Of a stretch of DNA of 64,000 nt, positions 1 through 9,416 are shown piece after piece. The position numbers and the translations under genes were made by a program. Origin of the DNA: DASUAS01 sp963809795 (GTDB taxonomy: Bacteria; Actinomycetota; Acidimicrobiia; IMCC26256; DASPTH01); assembly GCA_963809795.1 (NCBI GenBank), contig CAWELN010000003.1:1-64000 (forward strand), in the 5' to 3' direction. Each line of letters starts with the position of its first letter. Position 1 is the first letter of the stretch. The notes under the pieces were generated by a model, which searched no databases, was not told the origin of the DNA, and worked only from the letters and a program-made list of their open reading frames with translations.

Positions 1-285
1 CCGGCGGGGAGGTCGGCTCGGCGCAGGACCAGTTCATGACCGAGCACTTCCCGCCGGAGGCGATCGCGCCGACGGTGGTGTTCCTCGCATCCGACGCGGT
101 CGAGTTCAACGGGCAGGTGATCGAGGCGTCCGGGTGCACGACGGCGCATGTCCACTCGGTCGTGACCCCATACCCTCCCGGCGACCACACCAGAAGAGGC
201 GCGGGCGTCCCTTGCCGTCCCCTCGGGGGAGCTGACCATCGTCAACGAGCTGACGGACATGTTGAACGCCAAGTTGTCCGGGTAG
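1..285 (+). CDS. SDR-family oxidoreductase, C-terminal part (5' end outside window)
   Basis: The reading frame is open from the left edge. It gives the end of a classical short-chain dehydrogenase: a PEAIAPTVVFLASD helix, then FNGQVIEASG, which corresponds to the usual G-x-x-x-x-V-D-G-G tail. The Rossmann motif and catalytic Ser-Tyr-Lys lie outside the window. After about base 165 the frame stops making sense, and a sensible tail (TPEEARASL, then VNELTDMLNAKLSG) continues one frame over to a TAG at 283-285. A single extra base between about 163 and 181 explains this. Some longer SDRs, such as those related to peroxisomal multifunctional enzyme, carry a similar C-terminal extension. Identity as an SDR is fairly safe; the substrate is unknown. 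Confidence 0.6.
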
Positions 286-418
286 CCCGACCGACGCGTC
301 GATCAAGTGCAGTGAGTGCTTACCTTGTTTATGCAGTCGCGGTTGGTTAGGGTCCGGGTGCGACGAAGGACCGGACGGCTTGCTGCGGCCCCCCTGCAGC
401 GCCCTCCGGCCTCGTCGG

Positions 419-1607
419 TCAGACCGGCGATGGTTCGAGCAACGCGGCGACGTTGCCGCCCATGACCGCGGTGACCTCTCGGGCGCCGAAGGACGGGATC
501 TCGCCGAGGAAGTCGCGGGGCTGGGGAGGCCCTCGGCGTGAGGCCAGTCCGACCCGAACAGCATGCGATCGGCGCCGATGAGATCACGGAGTGACGCCAT
601 GTCGTCCTCGAAGAACGGGCTCACCCACACGTGACGCAGGAAGGTGTCGACGGGATTCTCGGCGAGCTGCTGCGGGCGCTTGCCGTAGACACTCTCGAAT
701 CCGTGGAGCAGCCCGCCGACCCAGCCGCTCCCGGTCTCGATCGTCGCGATCCGAAGGTTCGGGAATCGCTGGAAGAGCCCGTGGCAGACGAGCGCCGTGA
801 TCGTGTCCGAGATCGTGCGGCCGTGCGTGATCGCCATCTTGAAGACGGAATCGAACAGCGCGAAACCTTGGTTCGGTGGCTCCCACAGCGCTATGTAGTC
901 GTCGAGCGCACCGTCCGCGCCATGGAAGGCCACCAACACGCCGGCGTCGTTGATGCGCTGCCACACGGGATCGAGGTCGCGCGACGCCGGGGACCGAGAC
1001 CCTCCGTGGCGGTTCGGGACGGGCCCGGGGATCATGCCGAGGCACGCGGGCACCCTGCTCCAGCGCCCACTCGACCTCGGCCCACCGCGAGCTGCGGATC
1101 GCTCAGGATGATCATCGGAACGCCGTAGAGGGGCGCCGCGAAGCCCCAGTCTTCGAGCAGCCACTGATTGAAGGCGTGGAACGTGGCGTGGAGCACGTCG
1201 ACGTCCGACCGCAACGGTCGCTGCAGGAGCACGCCCAGCGTCGGGAACAGCAATGCCCCGTCGACACCTTGCCGCGACATCACCTCGAGGCGCGCGGCAC
1301 GGTCGACGTACTCGGGGTGGTTCGCGAGTGGCTCGAGCTCGCCGAAGAGGTCCTTGATGTCGGAGCCGCTCTCGTTCTTCGCCCGGAAGTACTCGATGAG
1401 CGATCCCGGGCGCGCGATCGGATCGAAGGTGGGGTTGGCCAGGACTCGAGTGACCTTCTCCGCCGCGAGCAGTCGCCGCTTCCCGTCGACCTCCGACCAC
1501 TGCAGCCCGCGCCGTCGCATGTCGGACGGGAGGTGGCGCGTGAAGGCGTCGGGTACCTCGTAGTAGTGGTTGTCGGCGTCGATCACCGGACCGTGCGGTT
1601 CGACCAT
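419..1607 (-). CDS. Amidohydrolase family 2 protein, frameshifted
   Basis: Metal-dependent amidohydrolase of the ACMSD/decarboxylase-like superfamily, about 395 aa once frames are joined. The N-terminus has the D-A-D-N-H-Y-Y-E signature at residues 10-17 that carries the D-x-H metal ligands. Near the C-terminus, FGSDWPHAEG carries the conserved metal Asp. Three frame changes are needed: an extra G near 1090 (LAVAEVEWAL is restored), an extra C near 1045 (VLGMIPGPVPN restored) and a missing C in a C-run near 530 (LPQPRDFLGEIPSF restored, ending LLEPSPV). The ATG is 12 bases after the aldehyde dehydrogenase stop, and its AGGAG ribosome site overlaps that TAG, so the two are one transcript. Substrate unknown. 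Confidence 0.75.
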
Positions 1608-1619
1608 GGTGGAGGACTC

Positions 1620-3077
1620 CTAGATGTTCAGGTAGACGTTCTTGATCTCCAAGAACTCTTCGAGCCCGAGGCGACTTCCTTGACGCCCGTACCCGCTCTG
1701 CTTCACGCCGCCGAACGGTGACGCGGGTGACAGCGGACCGGGGCCGGTCCCGTTGATGTGGACGTTGCCCGCCCGGAGCGAGTCGATCAATCGTCTCGCC
1801 CGCGGCAGATTGGTCGTCTGGGCGTACGCCGCCAAGCCGTAGTCGGTGTCATTGGCGAGCGCGATGGCCTCGTCCTCGTCGTCGAACGGGATCACGCTCA
1901 GCACCGGACCGAAGATCTCGTTCTGGGCCAGCGCCGACCGGTTGTCGACGTCGACGAAGATCGTCGGCTCGATGAAGAAGCCTTCGGCGAGGTCGCCGCC
2001 GATGCGATGCCCGCCGAACGAGGAGCTTGCCGGCTCCGGATGACTCCGCGTCTCGGACGATCCCCAGGATGCGGTCGACCGCGCCGGCGCTGATCACCGG
2101 CCCCATGGTGACCTTCGGGTCGAAGGGATCACCGGCGACGACCTGCCGGGCGCGGTCGTGGACGCCGTCGACAACACGGTCGTAGACCGAACGCTCGACG
2201 AGCAACCTCGTCGGCATCGAACAGCCCTGGCCGGCATTGTTCGTGAAGCGCCGACGACATCGGGATCGCGGCGTCGATGTCGGCGTCGGCGAAGATGATG
2301 TTCGCCGACTTGCCGCCGAGCTCCATCACCATCGGCTTGAGGGTCGCCGCGCACGCCTCTTGGAGTTTCCGCGCGGTGACCGTGCCGCCGGTGAAGCTGA
2401 TCTTGTCCACCCCGGGATGGCTCACGAGTGCATGACCGACGTCGGGGCCGCCGGTGACGACGTTGACGACTCCCGGTGGGATGCCCGCTTCGAGACACAG
2501 CCGTCCGAACGTCACGGGCGAGAACGGCGCCAGCTCGGGCGACTTGATCACCAGGCAGCACCCGGCGGCCAAGGCAGGTGCACCGCCCATCGCACAGAAT
2601 CCGAGCGGGCCATTCCACGTCACGATCAAGCCGACGACGCCGACCGGTTCCGGGACGGTGAAGTCGACACCGGTGAACGGGTAGGGCTTGAGGCTCTCGC
2701 CCGCAATCTTGTCGCTCCATCCCGCGTAGTAGCGGAACCATTCGGACACGTAGTTGCCGACGAAATCCGAGTAGATGTTGCCGCTCTCCAGCGCGGAAGA
2801 TCGCGCCGATCTCCTGGGTGGAGTCCGCAAGGAGAGCGGCGAGGCGCATCAAGACATCCCGGCGCGCGTCAGGACTCCATCGTCGCCATTCGGCGAACGC
2901 GGCCCTGGCCGCGGCGACGGCTTCGTCGACTTCGGCGACCGATGCGATCGCGAACGTCTTGTGCGGCTTGCCCGTCGCCGGATTGACATGTTCCATGGTG
3001 CCGCCGAGCGAGTCGCGCACCCAGCGATCGCCGAGGAGGAGTCCGCTCTCCAGTACGTGCGTTCGGTCCTCGGACAT
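1620..3077 (-). CDS. NAD(P)-dependent aldehyde dehydrogenase, frameshifted
   Basis: Aldehyde dehydrogenase superfamily enzyme oxidising an aldehyde to the acid, about 484 aa when the frames are joined, which is normal length. Visible motifs are the cofactor-domain TWNGPLGF segment, the catalytic-Glu motif MELGGKSANII, the nucleophile motif NNAGQGCSMPTRLL and the C-terminal FGGVKQSGYGRQGS. Three shifts, each consistent with one extra base (near 2795, 2240 and 2030), break the frame; the second falls just before the catalytic Cys. A good GAGGAGAGAGGGA ribosome site precedes the ATG at 3077. It lies between a GH3 gene and the amidohydrolase in one minus-strand run. If the shifts are real this is a pseudogene; I favour sequence error. 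Confidence 0.8.
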
Positions 3078-3158
3078 TCGGCTCCCTCTCTCCTCGAGCT
3101 CGACCGTTGCGGCGCGAAACCACGCTACGGCACCCGTCGTAAGAGTAGCAAGTACTCA

Positions 3159-5559
3159 CTAATCTTGCGCCGGCCTCACGCGCGACGAGGTCAGCTCGCT
3201 GTCGTGTACCGGGTGGACCACCGTGGCGCCGGTGAGCTCGACGGTGGCCTCGGCGCGGATGTCGGTCGATGACGCACCCACGAGGAACGTGAAGGTCCCC
3301 GGCTCCGTGACGCGCTGCACGGTGCGGTCGTGGAACGCGAGTCGGCTCGACGGCACGACGAACGTGATCATCGCCGATTCGCCCGGCTCGAGCGAGGCTC
3401 GTCGCGAATCCGATGAGCTCCCGTCCAGGTCGCGCGACCGAGGCGACATCGTCGCGGCAGTAGAGCTGCACCACCTCCTCGCCCGGCCGATCGCCGGCGT
3501 TGGTGACCTCGACCTCGACGGTGGTCGCAGTGGCGGTGGTGCCCGCGTCGATGCGCAGCGGTCCGTACGCGAACTCTGTGTACGAGAGTCCGTGGCCGAA
3601 CGCGAACAGGGGCGACGTCGGTCCGTCGACGTAGTCGCCGTAGAACTCGGAGCGATCACCCCGTGCCCGCATGTCGTGATGGAGGGGCAACTGGCCGACG
3701 TGCCGCGGGAGCGTCACCGGAAGGCAACCCGATGGGTTGACCGCGCCGGTCAGGATGTCGGCGATCGCGCTCCCGCCCTCCTCGCCCGGCGGTGGTACCC
3801 AGAGCATGGCGTCGGCGACGTCCGTGATCCGTCCCAGGGTGTGGACGCGGCCGCTCACCACGACGACGATGGTCGGCGTCCCGGTCGCCGCGACCGCTTC
3901 GACCAGATCGGTCTGCGCACCAGGAAGGTCGAGCGACAAGGTGTCGCGCATCTCGCCGCTCGTGCAGTCGGACACCAGACCCGATTTCGAACCGACGAAC
4001 AGGATCGCGACGTCGGCTGCGGTGGCGAGCTCGACCGCCTCGCTGATCCCCTCATCGGCGGAATCCGAGTCGTGACAGCCGCGTGCGTGGCCGACCGTCA
4101 CGTGCTGCCCGAGTGCGGCTCGGAGACCGGCAAGTGGCGTCACGTGCGGGGTCGAGTACGGCCCCGGACGGAACGAGCTCCCGGCGTCCGGGTCTGCGAT
4201 CGCACGATCCCGTTCGGGTGCAGTGGTCGGGGCGGGAAGACCTTCGATCGCGGGCGCATTCGCGTACATGATCTCGACGTGCGCCGGGTAGTGGTAGTCG
4301 CCCTGCAACAGCCGGGGATCGTCGGCGTGCGGACCGATGACCGCGACGCTCCGGAGCTCCGACGCTCGCAGCGGCAGGACCCCGTCGTTGGTCAGGAGGC
4401 ACACCGACTTCGCGGCCACTCGGCGCGCCAGGTCTCGCTGCTCCCCGGTGTCGAACGCCGCGGTCGCGCGCGCCGGCTCGACGTACGGCTGTTCGAACAG
4501 TCCGAGCCGCAATTTCTGCGCGAGCACGCGCTCGACCGCGACGTCGATTGCGTCCTCGGCCAGACGTCCGGTGCGCACGAGCTCGGGCAGCTCCCGGTAG
4601 CAGTCGAGGGCTGGCAGTTCGACGTCGAGGCCGGCGGTGAGCGCCTGCGCAGCGGCCTCGGCTCGATCCGTGGCGGTGCGGTGGCTGTCGAACAGCTGGC
4701 TCACGGCGAAGTAGTCGGCGACGACCGCGCCCCGGAAACCGAGCTCACCGCGGAGGAGGTCGGTGAGGATCTCGCGCGAACCGGCGCAGGGGAGTCCGTC
4801 GACCGACGAGTACGAGTTCATGATCCCGTCGAGCCCGGCGTCGCGGATGGCGGCTGCGAACGGCATCGCGTACACGTCCCGGAGCTCGCGTTCACCGAGG
4901 TGGACCGGCGCCTGGTTCCGGCCGCCCATCGATGTCGCGTAGCCGAGGAAGTGCTTGGCCGCGCAGGCCACGCCGTGGGAGAGATCGGAGGTCTGGAGTC
5001 CCCGCACGTACGCGACCCCGAGGCGCGCGGAGAGCTCGGGCGACTCGCCGTACGTCTCTTCGACCCGTCCCCAGCGCGGGTCGCGTGCCACGTCGAGCAC
5101 GGGGGAGAGCACGAGACGCGCCCCGACCGCGAGCATCTGGTGACGAATGACGTCGGCGACTTCGCCCACGAGTGCGGGATCCCACGTGCACGCGAGGCCG
5201 AGTGCCTGCGGGAAGGTGGTGGCGCCGCGGTGGGTGAACCCGCCCACGCCTTCTTCGTGCAGCAGCACGGGGATGCCGAGCCGGGTCTGCTCGACGGCGA
5301 CGTGCTGGATGTCGTTGATGAGGGATGCCGAGTCGTCCGGGAGGAGTCCGGTGGAGGAGCCGATCCGGGTGATCTGACCGATGCCGTCGGCCAGGAGCTC
5401 GCGCGCCACGGTGTGGTCGAACGCGTTCTTGCGGACGAGCTGGTTGACCCAGATGGCACCCAGCTGCGCGACCTTCTCCTCCAGCGTCATCCGGCCGAGT
5501 AGATCGGCGACGCGTTCGTCGACCGACGCCGCAGGATCCCGGTACGGCTCGCTGGTCAT
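3159..5559 (-). CDS. GH3 family beta-glucosidase / beta-xylosidase, one frameshift
   Basis: Glycoside hydrolase family 3, about 800 aa, with the GH3 N-terminal barrel, the C-terminal alpha/beta sandwich and a terminal fibronectin-III-like domain. Visible: DPRWGRVEETYGESP near residue 160, K202-H203 in AAKHFLGY, and the nucleophile Asp at about 282 in VVADYFAVSQ. The late LFAFGHGLSYTEF motif introduces the FnIII-like part. One extra base near 3400 shifts the last ~80 residues; joined, it reads GFRRASLEPGESAMITF, typical of this family. No signal peptide, so probably cytoplasmic and acting on imported oligosaccharides. ALDH follows 81 bases downstream. Exact sugar specificity cannot be told. 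Confidence 0.87.
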
Positions 5560-5674
5560 GTGCTCTCCTCGGTTCGGGCTCGAGCGGCCGCGCTCACGGC
5601 GTCAGCGTGGACCACACGACCGTGGGAACTTAGTACGATCAGCGAACAAAGTGCAGCGACGCCCGGGGGGGCCA

Positions 5675-6332
5675 ATGCGTACGCGTGTTGCATCGTTGAT
5701 TTGTGTGGTGTTCGCGACGGTCGCGTTCGCGTCCGTGGGAACTGCGATCGCGGAAGCTCCGGACAACACCGCGTCGACGACGACTGCGAAGGTCAAAGCC
5801 GCAGGTATCTCGCTGCGGCATCCGGCGACCTGGACGGTGATGCCCCGGACGAGGAAGGAACTTGTCGCACAAGAGAGGCGGCTCGCGTCGTCGGATCCGG
5901 AACTTGCTCAGTTGCTTGCCGACCACGCGGAACTGGAAATCCAGCCCGACACCGTAAAGTTCCGCGTGATTGACCTTGTGGGTGCCTTGAACACCGGCGC
6001 GAGTGCTGGCAACGTTCGGGTCTATGTTCATGCGCACCGCGGTTTCCCATCCACGCTGGATGAGTTCGTCGACCACTACGACCTCCTGGTGCAGTTCGGA
6101 GCACGCGATCATCAAGAAGGCGACGCTCAGCATCGGCGGGAAGACTGCTTACCGTCTTGATGTCGTCCTCACGCCACCGAGAGCATCTGATGGGACAGTG
6201 ATTCCAGACCTCCGGATATCACTGCTCTCGTTTGCGCGAGGTGACGGCGACGCGAGAGTCGATGTCACGACACCGTTCAACGCCGGTCCGGACCTGGCCG
6301 ATGCCATTCTCGGTAGTGTGCGCCGGATCTGA
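5675..6332 (+). CDS. Secreted protein of unknown function (possible PsbP/Mog1-like fold), one frameshift
   Basis: About 218 aa. It begins with a clear Sec signal: MRTR, a hydrophobic stretch to about residue 25, then an A-x-A site near AIAEA. The mature part (GISLRHPATWTVMP, later NVRVYVHAHRGFPSTLDEFVDHYDLL) resembles the small PsbP/Mog1-like lipoprotein-type domains of actinobacteria, but that is a weak fold impression. One extra T near 6098 shifts the frame; joined, it reads VQSEHAIIKKATLSIGGKTAYRLDVVL and ends at TGA 6330-6332. It is divergent from GH3 with 115 bases between. Codon use is visibly less GC-rich than in neighbours, suggesting recent acquisition. No lipobox Cys is seen. Confidence 0.55.
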
Positions 6333-6807
6333 ACCCGGCAACGCGATCGACACCACCGAGCCGAGCTACACCGCCGCCCGCGCACTCATCGGCTACGACG
6401 CGACTCCCGGTGGCACCACCACGAGTCTGCTGTGTCACGGCGCGTTCGCGGCAACGATCCGCTCCGCAGGATTCCTCGACCTTCCATCCCGACAACAGAC
6501 CAACACCACCACGACGACCTGTCGATACCAAACTCCCTCACAGAGGCTGTTCTCCGGGCCTTGATGCGATGAAGGAGCCGGGCCCTTGTCCGCGGGTCTC
6601 ATCCGTGATCTGTGGGCGTGGGCCGCGGTGCATGACCGAGCCCGCACCGACATGTGGAACTTCGAGTGGAGCGAATCCGTAGCGCGGGGGCGCGAGCGAA
6701 CTCGGTGACGAGTACGAGCTCGTCTTCCCGTACGAGTAGCGCCGCTCGGCGTCGAGGAACCTGTAAGAGTGGCGCTCGTAAAGGCTGGCTCGGGAGGCGA
6801 AGGGCGC
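6333..6807. other. Gene-poor gap with no firm gene
   Basis: About 475 bases without a supported gene. The only hint is a short open stretch ending at TGA 6706-6708 on the plus strand (LIRDLWAWAAVHDRARTD then MWNFEWSESVARGRERTR). It reads like a protein C-terminus but has no recognisable upstream part. It may be the remains of a broken gene. The overlapping minus-strand frames look like noise. Base composition is lower in G+C than in the rest of the window. Confidence 0.3.
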
Positions 6808-7239
6808 ATGGCTGACAACGCGGCCACAGTGGCGGCATGGCCGGACGGTCTGCCAGTCATGCAAGTCAGGTTTGCGCGTCCGACGAACGCACTCGAACTT
6901 GCAGTGCCGTTCTATCGAGATTGTCTCGGTCTCGACGAGCTTTACCGCTTCGAGGACCATGCTGGCTACGACGGAGTGATGTTCGGTCTTCCAGGCACGA
7001 CGTATCACTTAGAGATCACGCAACACGCCGACATAGACGGAACTGCGGCCACGAAGGAGAACCTGCTGGTGCTTTATCTCGGCTCGGTGGCCGCAGTGGT
7101 GCCGATCGTGGAGCGCTTCGCCGCTGCTGGCTACTACCCGGTCGAGGCGGAGAACCCGTACTGGAGCACAGTTGGTGCCGTGACGTTCGAGGATCCTGAT
7201 GGATGGCGTCTCGTACTCGTACCGGAGGCGGGTCTCTGA
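6808..7239 (+). CDS. VOC (glyoxalase/bleomycin-resistance) family protein
   Basis: 143 aa, a single vicinal-oxygen-chelate unit. Start chosen at ATG 6808, which has GGAGGCGAAGGG just upstream; an in-frame ATG at 6769 lacks one. Residues about 17-50 (VRFARPTNALELAVPFYRDCLGLDE) are the typical first beta-alpha element. The end, TFEDPDGWRLVLVPE, carries the usual Glu-containing metal strand, and ITQH could supply a second ligand. Family members isomerise, cleave or bind small molecules using a divalent metal; the actual role here is unknown. It stands alone and has the same relatively low-GC codon use as the secreted protein upstream. Confidence 0.75.
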   Translation: MADNAATVAAWPDGLPVMQVRFARPTNALELAVPFYRDCLGLDELYRFEDHAGYDGVMFGLPGTTYHLEITQHADIDGTAATKENLLVLYLGSVAAVVPIVERFAAAGYYPVEAENPYWSTVGAVTFEDPDGWRLVLVPEAGL

Positions 7240-7537
7240 CACTCTCTTGCGGCGCGCCATGACCCGTGGCTCGGGGCGTGCACCGGACCGGGCGGGGTGG
7301 TGCCGAGCGAGCCTGGTTTGGGGCAGCCCTGGGTGGAGCGGTTCGTATTGCCTTTCGTCGGTGAATCCATTTCTGCGGTTACACCCTGGGTGAGTTCGGG
7401 TCAGGGCACGCCCGGTTTGACGGACCCAGGTCTCGTATTTCGCAGAGGCAACGTCGTTGTGACGGCAGAGCGCGGGGGAGGGCTCCCGGACACCCGACGT
7501 GGGCAGAGCGGCGAGGGTCCGGCACCAACGTCAAGAC
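7240..7537. other. Intergenic region between convergent genes
   Basis: About 300 bases separating the VOC gene from the end of the YoaK-like gene on the other strand. The short open frames here contain no recognisable motif. I see no tRNA, repeat or clear terminator hairpin. Confidence 0.4.
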
Positions 7538-8281
7538 CTAACCGGAGTGCACCCAGCTCGGATCGGCCGCACCGGCCCACCAGCTGACGAACCCAACTGC
7601 GGCCGTGACGACGAACGCGATCGCGAGCGGGGCGACGATGTCGACGTGGAGAACGAGCGCCGCGCCGACCAGCGCGCCGACGAACATCGCGGTGACGGCC
7701 ACGAGCCGGCGGCCGGCGGCCGATCCGGCTCCGCCCGCGATCGCGCTGTCGGCTGCCATGCCGGTGATGGTCAAGGTGAGCACGGTGGTCGTCAGGTCGG
7801 GGATGGCGAGCTTGCGCGCGGTCGCGTTCTGGATGCCCATGGACACGCCCAGAAGCACGATCAACACGTATCGGTAGGCGCCGTCGACCGGGTCGCCGCT
7901 CGCCACGGCGGCGACGACTGACGCCCCGAGCAGGACCGTCTGGAACGACGTCGCGGTCGCGAGCAAGTGTCCGCGGTGCTGCCCGAGCGCCGCAACGGCC
8001 TTGCCGCCGATGAGTGCGCCACACACGAACGAACCCAGCGCGACGAGCGATGCCGAGATGGAGAACCCTGGCGCCCCTGCGATCGCGAACCCCAGGAACA
8101 CCACATTGCCGGTCATGTTCGCGACGAAGACGTGACCGAGGACGAGATAGCTGAACGCATCGACCAGACCCGTGACCAGCGTCAGGCCGAGTAGCAGCGG
8201 AGGGAGCGGACCGTGCCGGCCGCCGCGATGTGGCACGACCACCTCCCGGACTTCCTCGACGAACTGCTTCGCGGGTCGCAT
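7538..8281 (-). CDS. YoaK/DUF1275 family membrane protein
   Basis: 247 aa. DUF1275 proteins are six- or seven-helix membrane proteins of unclear transport role. Visible features are LLLGLTLVTGLVDAFSYLVLG followed by the family signature HVFVANMTGNVVFLG, then four or five more hydrophobic helices and a conserved MGIQNATARKLAIPDLTTTVLT segment. The frame extends 64 codons further upstream, but that part is arginine-rich and antisense-like. ATG 8281 is chosen because it lies 5 bases after the aldo/keto reductase stop, implying co-transcription and translational coupling. Substrate unknown. Confidence 0.8.
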   Translation of the reverse strand: MRPAKQFVEEVREVVVPHRGGRHGPLPPLLLGLTLVTGLVDAFSYLVLGHVFVANMTGNVVFLGFAIAGAPGFSISASLVALGSFVCGALIGGKAVAALGQHRGHLLATATSFQTVLLGASVVAAVASGDPVDGAYRYVLIVLLGVSMGIQNATARKLAIPDLTTTVLTLTITGMAADSAIAGGAGSAAGRRLVAVTAMFVGALVGAALVLHVDIVAPLAIAFVVTAAVGFVSWWAGAADPSWVHSG

Positions 8282-8286
8282 GGTCG

Positions 8287-9273
8287 TCAGCGTGTCGGCA
8301 TCTGGTCGGGCGACGGCCCGACGAAAGACATTGCGCCGGCCATGATTCGGTCGATGTGCGCCAGTGCGTCGTCGCCGAGGTGTAGTTCGCTTGCCGTGAT
8401 GGCTTCGTCGATGTGCGACGGGCGTCGGGCCCCGACGATCGCGGCCTGCACCGCGGGGTTTGCGAGCGTCCATGCAACGGCGAGTGGCGCGACCGAGGTG
8501 CCGAGCTCTTCTGAGGCGAAGCGTTGGAGGTCGCGTACCTTCTCGAGATTGTCGTGGAAGGTCTCGCCGTGGAACGAGGGGTTCGTGCTGCGCCAGTCGT
8601 CGGGGGTGAACGTCGTGTCGTCGTCCATGGTCCCGGTCAGCAATCCGTGGGCCAGCGGGCCGTAGACGAGCACGCCGATGTCGTGGGTGCGGGTGTACGG
8701 CAACACGTCGGCTTCGATGTCGCGACGAAACAGGCTGTACGGCGGCTGGAGCGTCTCCACCGGCCGCGTCTGCGCGAACTCTGCCATCTCGGTGACGTCG
8801 AAGTTCGACACGCCGACATGTCGGATCTTGCCCTCTCGGACGAGTTCATCGAGGGCACCGGCGGTCTCGGCCCGCGGAACATTCGGGTCGGGCCAGTGCA
8901 CCTGGTACAGATCGATGTAGTCGACGCTGAGCGCCCGCAGGCTGTCATCCACGCCCTGTCGGAGCCAGGCGCGGCTCGAATCGCGTACCAGGCCGCTCGC
9001 CGTCATCCGCAAGCCACCCTTGGTCGCGATCACGAGCTCTTCGCGCCGTCGGTCGAGGTCGCCGCGCAGCGCCCGACCGAGGATGTGTTCGGACGCACCG
9101 AATCCGTAGGCCTGCGCGGTGTCGAAGAGGGTGATTCCGCGCTCCCGTGCGTAACGGATCGTCGCGATCGCGGCGCTCTCGTCGAACGAGCCCCACTCGC
9201 CTCCGAGCTCCCACGCGCCGAACGCGATACGGCTCACCTTCAGGTCGGTCATGCCCAGGGTCACGGTCTCCAT
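8287..9273 (-). CDS. Aldo/keto reductase
   Basis: 328 aa NADPH-dependent aldo/keto reductase of the plant-channel-like (general stress protein 69) branch. The catalytic tetrad is complete: D51 and Y56 in LFDTAQAYG, K85 in VIATKGG and H126 in YQVHWPDP. C-terminal VGARRPSHIDEAI is the cofactor-binding segment. Starts at ATG 9273 and is divergent from a GAF-LuxR regulator; the shared promoter gap contains one copy of the 23-bp repeat. The YoaK gene follows 5 bases later. I infer control by the adjacent regulator. Substrate unknown. Confidence 0.9.
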   Translation of the reverse strand: METVTLGMTDLKVSRIAFGAWELGGEWGSFDESAAIATIRYARERGITLFDTAQAYGFGASEHILGRALRGDLDRRREELVIATKGGLRMTASGLVRDSSRAWLRQGVDDSLRALSVDYIDLYQVHWPDPNVPRAETAGALDELVREGKIRHVGVSNFDVTEMAEFAQTRPVETLQPPYSLFRRDIEADVLPYTRTHDIGVLVYGPLAHGLLTGTMDDDTTFTPDDWRSTNPSFHGETFHDNLEKVRDLQRFASEELGTSVAPLAVAWTLANPAVQAAIVGARRPSHIDEAITASELHLGDDALAHIDRIMAGAMSFVGPSPDQMPTR

Positions 9274-9330
9274 CAGAGCTCCCTCCGAGGTCGTCGATCG
9301 TCTCCCCCAGCCTGGGCTGAGCCCACCGCG

Positions 9331-9353
9331 CCAACCTCACGCGAGCGCGTAGC
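9331..9353. promoter_or_regulatory. 23-bp repeat, copy 1 (putative operator)
   Basis: Identical over 23 bases to 11599-11621. Its core CTCACGCGAGCGCGTAG contains a perfect dyad, ACGCG-AG-CGCGT. It sits between the divergent aldo/keto reductase and GAF-LuxR regulator genes, where an operator would be expected. The best guess is the binding site of that regulator. Confidence 0.55.
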
Positions 9354-9416
9354 CTTTGGGTAGCGATGCTCGATGTCAGGTGCCTGAACCGCACCGGTCA
9401 CGTCAGGAGGCACCGG

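Noticed and set aside
3223..5502. 759-aa open frame on the plus strand opposite the GH3 gene
   Set aside because: Rich in Arg, Val, Asp and Glu with no domain; it is the antisense shadow of a well-supported GH3 gene in GC-rich DNA.
6538..7008. 156-aa minus-strand frame over the VOC gene
   Set aside because: No recognisable motif, and it overlaps a sound VOC gene that has a ribosome site.
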